NCBI GenBank assembly: GCA_946406115.1
Contig: OX291557.1
Span: 20,306,501 to 20,370,500, forward strand
DNA: 64,000 bases
Origin: Apoda limacodes
Lineage: Eukaryota > Arthropoda > Insecta > Lepidoptera > Limacodidae
Direction: 5' to 3'
A program made the translations under genes and the position numbers. Shown in pieces: positions 1-15,256 of this stretch. A model generated the notes under the pieces. It saw nothing but the letters and a program-made list of their open reading frames with translations, ran no database searches and was not told the origin of the DNA. Each line of letters begins with the position of its first letter. The first letter of the stretch is position 1.

Positions 1-36
1 TACGTAAATGGTGGTACGGAACCTAAAGTTCGCGTG

Positions 37-438
37 TCAAACTCGAACTTAATCGTTTTTTTTTTATGTCAGTACCGCACGCTATGAACCACTATGGGTT
101 CCCGCTTATTGTTTTCTGCTCATCATACCCTTTCATTCGATACCCATGTCGATGGGTATCTACAGAAACAGGTAGTCCGCCATTTTGTGGTGGCGGCCAT
201 ATTAGATCTACTATATAGATATATATGATATATGATTGTCAAACTCGAACTTAATCGTTTTTTTTATGTCAGTACCGCACGCTATGAACCACTATGGATT
301 CCCGCTTATTGTTTTCTGCTCATCATACCCTTTCATTCGATACCCATGTCGATGGGTATCTACAGAAACAGGTAGTCCGCCATTTTGTGGTGGCGGCCAT
401 ATTAACTCTACTATATAGATATATATGATATATGATAG
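37..438. repeat. Tandem duplication, two ~200-bp copies
   Basis: Two consecutive copies of one ~200-bp unit start at 37 and 239 (period 202). They are almost identical, differing mainly in a T-run (10 versus 8) and a few bases near the 3' end. Each ends in an AT-dinucleotide-rich stretch. Short open frames inside carry no recognisable domain, so this is read as a local duplication rather than coding DNA. Confidence 0.85.
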
Positions 439-4445
<4,007 letters not shown>

Positions 4446-6530
4446 ACAAGACAAGAAACTGTACCAATTTAATTTTGTAAATAAGCTGGACGTTTGAAAT
4501 ACATAGTGTCTTCATTACCTTCTTTTATAATTTTATTTTGTAAAACTATGGATACATAATTGTTGAGCAATGAAAAACTAAGTTGTGTAAAATAGGAGTT
4601 TTTAGTGTTTCTTGAATCATTGGTTCTAAACGGTACTTATGACTGAATTATTTAGTCAGCTTGTAAATAGTTATAGTTACAACAATTTTTGTAACTATTA
4701 AAATACATTAGAGTTTAGATTATACCTTTATAGTTATTAGTAAAGTTATAACACAAGATACCCATATACTCGGTAAAATGTATTACATTACAAATATTTT
4801 CTAAGATTGTAAGAAAACTTGAATTTCAGTTTTATTGAATTAAGGCACTGTGAGTTCTTTATAAGCGCCGCCAAAAGATATTCCTTATTTCCTCTTTTAA
4901 CAGAACACATCTATTCACAAACGAAGTACATTTTAAAAATAGCTAATAAATAGCTAGTTCTAATTTTTTTGTTGTCATTTTTCAAATGTGTATTGAAATA
5001 AAGAATATCTTGGCGGCGATAGACTAAAGCGAAGAGTAGCGGAGGAATCTATAGATTAAACCCGTGAGCAAATCGCAAAGAATTCTAAAGTTGTAACCGA
5101 TCGAGTAATAATAGCCCGGTACAGTTTGATTTTCCGCTTATCTTCTCGTTAGGTTCTAGTAAAGTAGTTTTACTAAAACAAGACTTTAGGGGGGCTGATT
5201 GATTGATGTCTCCGTTTGTACGACAGTGTTAAGACTGTGAGATTTAAATATACAATATATATCTGAATATTGATGGTGAATTTTTCCTTTAGTAAAATTT
5301 GACGATATTTATCCCTTTAGGGCACATGTCAAATTATCTGAATCTAGGAATACAAAACGTTCTTATTATAAAACATTTTTAGAAGTAGTTTTAAATGTTG
5401 GCATCGCGTTTTATTAATACACATCATAGGAGTTTTTGAGCCTTGACTTAAAAGGGGAATAACCAGTTTCTTGCCAGCTCTTCTCAATTAAAAGTGCTTT
5501 CCAAACTGGTAGATGTAGGTATTGACAAATCTGAATATTTGAAAGTGCTCTCAGTTATTTAATTTCAATAAAAACATTGAAAGGTTTTATTGTAGTCAAA
5601 ATCAAGTAGTCTATAGGTACCTTTTTTGTATGTAAGACTGTTAAGATAAGCTAGTTGTAGGTCCTCGTATAATGTGTTTAAATAAATGATGGCAATAATA
5701 TATAAGTTCCATAATAAGTTAAATGTATAGCTCAACGTCTATTTAGGTTTTCTGTACTAGGTCCAAGTCAGCAATGTGTAATATTCAGATATGTGAAATA
5801 ACTGCAAAGTTTTTACTATGTAAAATAGTGCCAACCATGTTCATTTATAACAAGAAAGATTAATACCAATTATATGTGTTTTGCTTATTTTTTTTTACTA
5901 ACAATCATTTTTATGCTTATTTTTAAATACTAGCTGTGTCTACGAAAAATTTGGCTTTGATTTCTGAAGCTTCTTTGTATAAAAAATCTGATATGGATTG
6001 ATGAAGGATAATGATTGGATTGATGTACACAAAGCTTGTTTAAGTGATCCGTAAGACAGTCTAGTTAGAGCTGATTTAACGAGTATGCCCACAACATGCA
6101 TAGTCTTTCCTTTCCTCATCTATTCATGGTCTGAGCATAAATAAGCTCATCGGGGAACATATACTTTTCAATGAAATGGAAAATTATCAGTAATAAGCGA
6201 GTCTCGGGGTATAAAACCTCGCGCATCCGTGTTCCTTCCCATCAGAATCCTCCATTATTTTTATTTTCATTACTTTACTACCCATTATAAAACGTTAACT
6301 TCAAATTGAATAAAGTGGCATGAATGTATAACGCTTTACTTATGTCGTAACTTCAACGCAAAGCTCGGTAGATACTAGAAATTGCGATGAGTTAAATATG
6401 GGACAATTTAAATGTCAGCAAAATCTAAGGACAACGATTGGCCGTCTTTAGGAAAAATCGTCCGACGGTTTGACAAAAGTGGCGTTTTGTTGACCGATGT
6501 ATATATATATATATACATAATGTACATCTA
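4446..6530. other. TGS1 3' UTR and intergenic DNA
   Basis: The first part is presumably TGS1 3' UTR. The rest is AT-rich, with no open frame, tRNA or conserved motif that I can support. A short TA-dinucleotide run sits near 6499-6516. Confidence 0.4.
4997..5002 (+). terminator. Candidate TGS1 polyadenylation signal AATAAA
   Basis: A consensus AATAAA lies about 550 bases after the TGS1 stop. Other AT-rich hexamers are nearby, so the exact site is uncertain. Confidence 0.4.
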
Positions 6531-6534
6531 TTGT

Positions 6535-7495
6535 CAAGTAGTTTTATCGTTGCTGTTTCGATAAAAATAATCGTATAGATTAACTACTCGCCAATAGATG
6601 TCGGAAAGAGTCATATTTTTCAGTTTATCATTGCCTAAATAAACGGATAAAACGACGTTTTCTGAAAATGAAACCTAGCTAGATCGATTTATCGCCCCCG
6701 AAACCCCCCAGATACTAAATTTCATTCGTTGGAGCAGAGATTCAGATTATATATCTATATATATAAATTACGTGTCACGTTTGTCCGCGATGGACTCCTA
6801 AACTACTGAACCGATTTTGATCAAACTTCGTAACTATCTGTTATTTGATCCAACTAAAAAGATCGGATAGCTTACATCTCAATTTATAGTCGCAATATTA
6901 TTTTATTGCAAATTATTTGTCTATTATCTGTTTGTTAGCTCCAAACGATTCTTCAATAGATGACGCTATGTTAAAAATACAAACATTTCATATAAGCTTC
7001 AATTTAATAGTATGATCACCACGTGTCACAATTATCTGTTAGCTCCAAACGATTCTAACAGATGGCGTTATCTGTTAACTGCATTGATAGATGGTGCTAT
7101 GTTAAAAATATATATATAAACGACTGCACCGAATTGGATAATTTATGTTATGTTTATTATTGTTAGGGCAAGGTTTATATGATATAAAAAAGGATCAAGT
7201 GGGAGTCGGACCCGCGCACTACTGGTTAACCTATTGTAATGAAATTTTGGTAAATGGTTGTGCACACCACCGGGGAAGGTTTTTGAGAATTAAAAATTGG
7301 TCAAGCATACGCTGGGGGTAGGTGGCGCGCCAGTTGTTTTAAAAAGAGAAACAACGTTCTCCGGGTCAGCTATCTGTTGATCCAACTTAAAAGATAGGAT
7401 AGATTTTATCTCGATCTGTCAAGTGCGAGCCGGACTCGGGCACTTTAGGTAAAAACCAACGTTCTTGTATATATATATATATATATATAAGAATT
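6535..7495. mobile_element. Helitron-like (Lep1-type) non-autonomous repeat cluster
   Basis: Two adjoining parts are recognisable. Bases 6535-6760 are the reverse complement of the segment at 35050-35290, sharing the phrase TAGCTAGATCGATTTATCG. Bases 6745-7150 contain GTCCGCGATGGACTCCTAAA and ACCGATTTTGATCAAAC, the typical text of lepidopteran Lep1/Helitron-like repeats. A partial further copy starts near 7370 and ends in a TA run at 7469-7489. No helicase gene is present, so these are non-autonomous or truncated. The family assignment is from memory of the consensus. Confidence 0.6.
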
Positions 7496-7499
7496 GCTC

Positions 7500-8856
7500 G
7501 TTTAAAGGTATTAGATAATGCGGTAATCGTACCAAAGAGAATGAACCAAGATTTGTACAGAATTTATGATTTTTTAACTTTGCAGGATTATGACATTGAA
7601 CGCATTGAAGCAGTCAACAAAACGCACCTAAAATAATATATCTACAAATCCTGACTTCTGATTGGCAAATATTTAGTCATCAATAGGGTAAAAACTGGTA
7701 CTGATAACCGAAAATCGAGAGAAGTCGTGGATATAGTCAACGCTTATTCTAACAACTGTCCTTATCATATCCTTGAACCCCGAAATTGTAAAGCTTTAGG
7801 TTCAATCGCTTTCAGTGTCTAATATGTATCTAAACTGCGAAAATGTGGAAAATTTCTATGAAAGGTGGTGTTGGACTGATGAAAACTGTAGGTATGTAAC
7901 TGAAGCGCTTTAAACTTCGGAAGCCATGAGGGAATTTGTTACAGAACCAAATGCAATTCGAAAAGTTACAAAAAGCAGACTCGTCGAACATTGATTGATG
8001 AAGGAGAAATTCGCAGCATAGGGCAGCCTTCTCCCAGATGAGCAGACAGACATAGTTAGAGCAGATGAAAATTTCATTCGCAACTCCGACGTGCAATTGC
8101 ATTTTGTTGGTAAATGATAAAATTGGTTTATACAAAATGTCCCTTGGACATTTTATGTACACGTGTATGCCGTCAATAATATATAAATATGATAAGTATT
8201 AATATCATACGTGCTGAAATTTATAGGCCTCCATACTTGTTACAAGTCCATGCTGTGTCTTCAAATGCCCTACAATGCATGGGGGCATACACAGAGAACG
8301 TGTTGATCGGCCGTTATAGAAACGTATAGGAGTTTACCAACCTACTTTTAACAGTGATGAGCTCTTACTTTAAGTGCATCGCCGCTCGTGTCTTGCTCAA
8401 AATGTTGTCAAGGTCGACATTGCATCAGTTTCAGCGGCCAGGGCGAAGCCGGGTTAAGCCTCTGTCACTCAGCGGTTATAAATGTTTGGGACCCCCTTTG
8501 CCATATCTGTTTTCAGAGGTGAGTTCTTTAAACTGTAGCGACATTTTGCGTAAATTCTTAGCATTTTAATATGGCGAGTGTAGTTTGATGTTTGCCATAA
8601 GGTCAGAAAAATGTGCGAACACGCGCTAATAAAGTTCCGTGGTTAAACCAGACAAGCGCTCACCGGTCGTATTGCTTGCAAAGCGAAAAGGTACATAGTA
8701 AGTTGTTCTGCTTGGTCTATGCAGACATAAGCAAAGAATATATTACTCTAATGAGAAGCGAGAGTCAGCGACACTGACAGATGTCTGCTTGTGAAAAAGT
8801 TCGAGGCTGTGTGTGCGTTTCACAGAGCGCGGAGGGTCGAGCAGTGCCGAACCTAC
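7500..8856. other. Intergenic DNA, no supported gene
   Basis: Two short open frames (7830-8162 minus, 8354-8569 plus) have no recognisable domain or splice context. The region precedes the Transib-like element. Confidence 0.4.
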
Positions 8857-8861
8857 CGACG
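8857..8861. repeat. Target site duplication CGACG, left copy
   Basis: CGACG immediately precedes the left terminal inverted repeat and is repeated exactly at 11708-11712, right after the other terminus. Five-base GC-rich duplications are typical of Transib and RAG transposition. Confidence 0.9.
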
Positions 8862-8876
8862 CACAGTGGGGTATTT
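8862..8876 (+). repeat. Left terminal inverted repeat (15 bp, heptamer CACAGTG)
   Basis: CACAGTGGGGTATTT, a perfect inverted match to 11693-11707. The first seven bases equal the canonical RSS heptamer. Confidence 0.92.
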
Positions 8877-9133
8877 CAATGTAAAAACTGGTCATAATAC
8901 CTTTTCCGCAAGTTGTTAGGTTAATAGAGTATCTTACATCGTTAGAAAGAGAAAGAAACAAAGCATTCGATAACAATAGAATCAAATACCAGAAGCTAAA
9001 ACCGGCCCGCACCGCTCAGTCCGGATTCACCGTTCATTCATTGTGTTCGTGTACGATATCCAGGTGCTTAAAAATTGTGTTTAAACAATCAACTGTGATT
9101 TTTTCAAAATACATATTTGTTAAAAAGTTTGTG

Positions 9134-11549
9134 ATGGATTCTGTGGAGCCAGGTATGTTCTTGGTTTTAATTTATTATTTCACGAATAGGTGTCAAATAA
9201 AATCTGTCTGGCTTGGCCACAATGTCACCAGTAAAACAAATTACGAATTTTTCAAAATCCGAAAGTTATTGGGAGTTTTAAATCTGTTCTTAACTTTATT
9301 AAGGTTTAAATTCTATTTTGTATCAAGCTCTAACAAATGTTGATTAGGTATCAACTTCAATTAACCGCCTATTTGCGCCTATTTTTTTTAAATAAAATAC
9401 TTAATGTAACCTTACAAAAAAATATGTACTACTTAATAATATATGAATTTTATTCTAGGCCGCTCTGGACTAAAGTCTATGACTCGAAATCATTTGTACG
9501 TTCTGATGGAAGGGGCGACTATTGACAAGAAACTTGATTTTATGGAAAATAAGATTCTCTGTGACTATGACAATGCCGAGCAGAAACCTAATGTGAAACA
9601 TAAATTATCAAATTTTAAGTACCAATTCAAGAAAAGGTGGCGCGCAGCGCATAAAACAAAGGTGGTGTTTGAAAAGAACAATAAAGACTGGCTTAACGGA
9701 ATTATACTGCTACCTGATGCAAACACTGGAAGCAAAAAAACCAGATCTTTCGAGGCACAAGCAGGTAGTAATTACCTTTTTAATTCCGTTTTTTAAATGT
9801 GATGTTGAGACTTTTTTGCATAAGTTTTTTTTTTTTTGTTTAGGTATCACTTCTGGTTCCAGTCGTCCACGGAAATTATTTCTAGAATCAAGCGAGAGGA
9901 CAAAACGCCGAAAAACAGAAGATCTACGAAGCTCAAACGAATTAGCTAAATTAGCATACGCGACACAAATGAAAATGCGGGAAACTGGCAAAGCTGATGC
10001 TTCCCGGGTCATGAAAGAACTTTAAAAGACACCAACAAGAGCTAAAAAATATAAGGAAGCCTATCTTAGCAGTAAAGTACCACAACGTCAACTCTCTATC
10101 TTAAGAACGTTCTCGATGATAGCCGATGCGAACCTTTCGAGAAAAGGATACAATGCCGTACGAGACACAAACAAAAGCTACTATCCGTGTTACTCTGTGT
10201 TACAAAAGGCAAAAAAGGAGATTTATCCTCCTGAAGAGGCTTACAGGGTGACCGCTACCTGTGCTGAAGTTAAATTACAAGCCTTGATGGATATCACAGC
10301 TAAAAGATTACTTATGCACTTAGGAGAAGATTTATTAAATAACTTGAGTGACGAAGAAACTAAAAAACTAGAAAAAGTGGGCCTGTGACGGCTCCCAACA
10401 AGCCCAATTTAAAATGAAATTTGAAAACGACATTGAGTCAGACGCCAACATTTTTCAATCCTCAATGGTTCCTCTACAGTTGATTTGCGGACAAAACAAA
10501 CGAATTATTTGGCAAAATAAAACACCTTTATCACCTCGATTTTGCCGGCCAATACGACTGAGATTCCTTCATGAAACTTCAGATATCACTAAAGAAGAAA
10601 TTTCTTATATAAATCAACAAATTAAGGATTTAATAAAAACAAATTACAGGGATACACATATCAAGCACAAAATGGTCCTCACTATGGTAGATGGTAAAGT
10701 GTGCAACGCAGCAACCCACACCAAATCCACCATGAAATGCTACTTGTGCGGTGCTACATCCACAGAATTTAATGATCTGACAAAATCAAGCCCTGTACAA
10801 AAAGAAAATTTATCATTTGGTCTTTCGTTGCTACATGCTCGTATTCGATTTTTTCAAAGGCCTGATGCATGTAGCTTACAAATTAGCAATAAAAAAATGG
10901 AACAGAAGATTGACTGCAGAAGAAAAAGCAATTGTTAAAACTACAAAAAAAGAAATTCAAGAAAAATTTAAAAATGAATTGGGCCTTTTAGTTGACATGC
11001 CTAAAACAAATTTGGGGCAACTAACGATGGAAATACGAGTCGAAGGTTTTTCCAGGAATACGAAAAATCTGCTCAAATAACAGGCATCGACCAAAACTTA
11101 ATTTATCGCTTAAAAACAATATTAGATGCTTTGTGTAGTGGATATAAGATAAATATAGAAAAATTTGAATCCTATGCAAAGGAAACTGAAAAACTGTATG
11201 TCAGTCAGTACAGTTTTCACCCACAGTCACCCACCATACACAAAGTGTTACGCCGTGGTGCCCAAGTGATTCAAGAAGCCATGCTTCCTATTGGTCAATT
11301 GTCTGAAGAGGCAGCAGAAGCGCGTAACAAGCACATACGAGAATTTCGCTTAAGCTTTTCACGCAAATTTTCACGTGAGGCCTGTAACATGGATGTCATC
11401 AACCGTCTCCTGTTCACTTCAGATCCACTTTTATCGGGTATAAGAAGAAAACCGAAAAATAAATTAATAACTACAGCGACGTGTTGGAATTATTGTCACC
11501 CAGTGAATCTATAAACGAAAAAATAGAATTAAGTTCCGATAATAAATAA
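9134..11549 (+). pseudogene. Transib/RAG1-like transposase, disrupted
   Basis: The reconstructed gene has exons 9134-9152, 9459-9764 and 9844-11549, with both introns in phase 1 and intact gt/ag ends. RAG1-like anchors appear in order: a CDG triplet at 10384-10392 matching the first catalytic Asp of RAG1 (SCDGMGD), then CRPIRLRF with an ETSD motif, the CYLCGAT cysteine pair at 10738-10749 (RAG1 CTLCDAT), a LLHARIRFF segment, a GNTSRRFF segment, and SEEAAEARNK at 11302-11331 matching RAG1 SEGNESGNK with the catalytic Glu. Damage: an in-frame TAA at 10023-10025 and frame changes near 10375, 10855, 11013 and 11460. An alternative membership in the related Chapaev group is less likely given the 5-bp duplication. 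The residue matching the second RAG1 Asp cannot be confirmed by eye. Confidence 0.88.
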
Positions 11550-11692
11550 ATAATTCTGAATAAAATTTTAATATACTGTATTTATTTGTGTTTTATTGTC
11601 AAGTTAGTTACTTAGGCAACGGAATATTGTCTTATAATAATACACTGAAATATAAAATTATTGAAAAAAAATATTGGCCAACTTTTTGGTCC

Positions 11693-11707
11693 AAATACCC
11701 CACTGTG
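11693..11707 (-). repeat. Right terminal inverted repeat of the Transib-like element
   Basis: AAATACCCCACTGTG, the exact reverse complement of the left terminus. Confidence 0.92.
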
Positions 11708-11712
11708 CGACG
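11708..11712. repeat. Target site duplication CGACG, right copy
   Basis: Exact match to 8857-8861, directly abutting the right inverted repeat. Confidence 0.9.
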
Positions 11713-12543
11713 TAGGGCATCGCTATGTTCGGTCATGCCACACCGTCAAATTTTTCCGCTTCCATTTGCCCTCGACATCACAGGTACAGGAGGGATTTGC
11801 CAGTGTGGCATGAGTAGGTACAAGCCGCGCATTTAAAGGGAACGTCAGAGTAATTAGGCTTTGAGGTTTGTGGATTAGTGAAAATTCTGTAGTGGTACTA
11901 TTCTTTGTTCTGTGGCCAGGTATTGAGCTAGCTAAAACATTTGTAACCCAACATATACAAATGAAATAATTATATACAGGTTAAATATAACTTACATGGT
12001 CTGAAACGCTGTACAGACTAGACCATACTTATGCTTTTATTTTACTGAATTTCATTAAAACCAAGCTATCGAATTATTATTATACAGAATTATTGATTTG
12101 GAAGTCATGAACTCCCAAAATATACACCTGAATGAAATAGGCGTAAGTTACTTTTTATCCCGATGGATAGTTCCCATAGGAAAACATTTTTCAGAGAAAG
12201 AATTCACAAGACAGAAAATATTTTACTTTTATGCCAATCAAGGGTCCTACAGGAATTGATTTTCCAGGGGGTGAAACCATCCTTCACTATGCAACTGAGC
12301 AATGAGATGACCTGATTTTTGGCATAAAGATTGCTGGATTGGTAAGGCAGGAGAAGACTTATTCTGATCCAGATTGCCTATAGAATTTGCACCGTGATAG
12401 CCAAATTCAGCTCAGGTGAAGCCACAGGTGAAAACTAGAAAATTAAAAAGAAACAGATTATAGTTCTTATCAATATAATTACTTAAGATCAGCCATGTGC
12501 TGAGATAAAATCAATCAAGACCTCCATGCAAACACATATAAAT
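11713..12543. other. Intergenic DNA, no supported gene
   Basis: No domain-bearing frame, RNA gene or clear repeat was recognised. It probably includes the downstream flank of the minus-strand SNRPF gene. Confidence 0.35.
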
Positions 12544-12817
12544 GTCATAGTCATAGAGCAATATCCGTCACTCCTGAAAATTGACTAGTCAGAGCCCGCT
12601 GCATACAAACTTAAGTTCAATATGTAAGTGCTTCAACTTGGGTTAGGTTAGGTTGTGTTATGTTATTTGAATATAAAATATCTTAATTAATCTAACTTAA
12701 AACAATTGCATATTGTAATCAGAATAGTTTTTGTGAGCAGTTAAAGTTTTTATGAGCTTGGCTTTGACTAGTCAATCCTCAGGTTTGACGGATTTTGCCC
12801 TTTGACTATAACATAGA
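12544..12817. mobile_element. MITE candidate with ~50-bp inverted ends
   Basis: The left arm (12544-12596) and right arm (12758-12817) are imperfect inverted copies. They share CCGTCA, CCTGA and ATTGACTAGTCA followed by AGCC. The interior is about 160 bases of AT-rich non-coding DNA. The size and layout fit a miniature inverted-repeat element; the superfamily is not identified. Confidence 0.65.
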
Positions 12818-12989
12818 CATCAAACCCATATTCAATCCAGCACTTATTTCTAAATGGTATGTTGGAAGTAATTACAAAACCAAAAAATTATAAGTTTCAT
12901 TAAAGAACCTTTACCATGTTTACATTATTTTAAACACATTTTTGTAGCAAGTAGAGAATTTGTTAAGATGAAAACCTAATCACTGTTAA

Positions 12990-14473
12990 CTATTCCTTCA
13001 TTTCACCCTCTTCGTCTTCCTCTTCTGATCCTCGTACATACAAAACATTGTTACACCTTATTAAGACTTCACCAAGATTACCTGTAGACAAATTTCAGTA
13101 TCAATTACAAAATTATATGAAATGAAGCCTGAAATTTATGGACACCCGATTCCAATATTTTTTGTTTTACCAGAAATGATATCAAGTTTATAATAAGAGT
13201 ACTATATAAGCAGTCTATATAATAAAAAAATAGGTCTCGGTTACTATTAATGTTTTGCAGGCAATATTTTTATACGATGATACTAACTTTTGCTTATTGC
13301 TTTATTCGCATCAACTATATTAATTGGTCATTCGTCAAATGCTAATCTATTTTCCTGCCAAGTTTAATCAAAATTGGTTGTCATTAAGCTGTAATAACCT
13401 TGAAATAACAGAAAGGGAAGTAGGGTTAAAAATAGTAATTACTTAGTATTTTCAAGTTTTTAAGTGCGTGTTAGAGAAAAGAGTCAAAGGGTGGGTGGAT
13501 AGGGAGCTAATTCATCTGTCACATAACTTACTTTACCCACGCATTAATAAAATAACTATATGGTATTGAATGTGTTGATAAACATTTTGTTAATATACTG
13601 TACAGTTTTTATGTATAAAGGTGTTTTTTTTGTTTGATCTAGTCCCAAAAAGCCCTCATTTTGATTATCCAACTACTTTCAGTCCCAATTAGTTGTTCTA
13701 CTGTATGTAGATACATATATTTTTCCTTTTCGCCAGAAATTAGCCTATATAGGAAGTCTATAAAAGCCAAAAAAACTAGAACTCTTAACTCGTAGCCTAA
13801 CCAAGATTCACAGAGTAAGCTAGACAGAATAGTCAATGTATTTGATATAATCTACAACAAAACTTGACCTGCTAATATTTCTGCCATCAGCTTGTTAAGT
13901 GTTTCTGTGGCAAACTTTCTTTTGTTTGTTCTGTGAAAGTCATATCTCGATCAACATCTTGTCTTCCTGCCATTGCGCTAAAACAAGCAGCATCACGTTC
14001 CAACACAATTAGTTGGGTCTTATGCAGTCCACATGCCACAAACAAATTATAGTCCAATAAATACAGCCAGGTCGTAAACCAAAACGTAAAGGGAAAGTTA
14101 AGTTATAAAAATAATCGTACACATTACATCAAACACCGGTCACAATTCAAACCTAAACAGAAAGAAGGGATAACAAGAGATGGTATTTATCTGCCCTATT
14201 TAATACACCCCATCCCGGAACCCTAATAATTTTTTGATATATTGTTACCTACACCGGTGGTTAAGACATTTAAAATAAGAGTTTCAAAATATTCTAACCT
14301 GTGCACTGTCCATCGACCATTTCCTCTGTATTAGCGAGCTGTAAGTTCATGTAACCATCAGTGGATACTAATAATCCTTTATATTCGTGGCCCCATTTTA
14401 ATTTAACAAGTACAGATTTGCCTGTAAGACTGTTAAGGAAAGGTTTAGGATTGATGGGCATAGCCGCCGCCAT
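12990..14473 (-). CDS. SNRPF: Small nuclear ribonucleoprotein F (SmF), two exons
   Basis: SmF is one of seven Sm proteins forming the ring on U1, U2, U4 and U5 snRNAs in the spliceosome. Exon 1 is 14299-14473 (ATG at 14473) and exon 2 is 12990-13081 (stop TAG), joined across a GTTAGA donor and a CTACAG acceptor in phase 1. The 88-residue product matches the family length. It starts [19 protein letters not shown], carries the Sm1 motif with [10 protein letters not shown] and DGYMNLQL, and the Sm2 motif with [11 protein letters not shown]. It ends in an acidic tail of Glu and Asp. The intron of about 1.2 kb shows no clear insertion. SmF and TGS1 both act in snRNP maturation, but with a transposon between them I see no functional linkage in the layout. 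Confidence 0.95.
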
Positions 14474-15256
14474 TTTTCAAGTTTTGTCTGTAAATGATAT
14501 AAGTATACCGGTTAGGCTATAAAAATTATACAGTATAATAGTGGAGTAAGACATTAATGCAAATACAAATTTCGGAACGTACTTTTACGGTTTGTAATAA
14601 TAACCTTTAAAATACAGCACAAATCGAAGCTCAAAAATAATGGCGGAAAACAATGTTGCCGTTTCCTTCCTTCCTTCTTCTATGTGGAGACCAGATTTCG
14701 CATTATTGCATATCATTTCTCCAGAATCATGTGTAAATATAGTCTTGTGCTTATATCTAAGTTTGGCGAAGTGCCATATTCAAGTTTTATCGCGGCGTCG
14801 CGCGTCCTCGTTTTCGTGTCCTAAGCTAGGGTGGGAGATTTGGTGTACATCCTTTAGAAATTGCGCGTCATATCCTGCTTATTTCTTCGTAATTCGCTAT
14901 TCATGAGCCTTCGTTGCACAATTCTTAACACGTTCTCGTAAAACACTGCTAAAATATATACATTCAAATACACTGAATGAATTTAGAAAAATTAAACAGA
15001 AAAAAATAGCACTTCTTCTTCAGATGTGCGCCAAAACTCCTTGCCGTTTTATGTTTAAGAATAATTCCAAATAGGGTCTGTTCGTCTTGGGATGAAGAAT
15101 TTTATGTAAGTACAGAAATTATTAAGTATATGTTGTAATTATGTACATCGTTTATTTTGTCACCTGTCATCGGTTGATTGTTTAGCATTGGTGACAAAAC
15201 TATCAACATTTTAGTATGATCTGTGACAAACTATGAAGCGTTCGTTTACAATATTT
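14474..15256. other. SNRPF upstream region
   Basis: This is the 5' flank of SNRPF. A plus-strand frame from 14640 (88 codons) starts with ATG but shows no recognisable domain. It overlaps GC-richer, CpG-containing sequence likely to belong to the promoter area, and I do not call it a gene. Confidence 0.4.

Larger units (their letters stand above)
8862..11707 (+). mobile_element. Complete RAG1/Transib-type DNA transposon with intron-bearing, mutated transposase
   Basis: The element is 2846 bp. It starts with CACAGTGGGGTATTT and ends with the exact reverse complement AAATACCCCACTGTG, flanked by a perfect CGACG duplication. Between the termini lies a transposase pseudogene related to the Transib/RAG1 recombinases. 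The ends begin with the same seven bases as the vertebrate V(D)J recombination signal heptamer. At the left end an A-rich block (AAAAAC within GTAAAAACT) follows after a 12-base spacer; at the right end CCAAAAAGT follows after 11 bases. Boundaries are firm because repeats and duplication agree. The resemblance to a nonamer is suggestive only. The copy looks dead: the transposase has one stop and four frameshifts. Confidence 0.92.

Noticed and set aside
8354..8569. 71-codon plus-strand frame upstream of the Transib-like element
   Set aside because: No domain, no splice partner and it lies outside the element's inverted repeat.
12640..12660. Telomere-like GGTTAGGTTAGG near 12641
   Set aside because: Only about two TTAGG units; this short text is common inside insect chromosomes and no longer array is present.
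14640..14906. 88-codon ATG frame opposite SNRPF
   Set aside because: No recognisable motif; it sits in promoter-type sequence and composition alone does not support coding.
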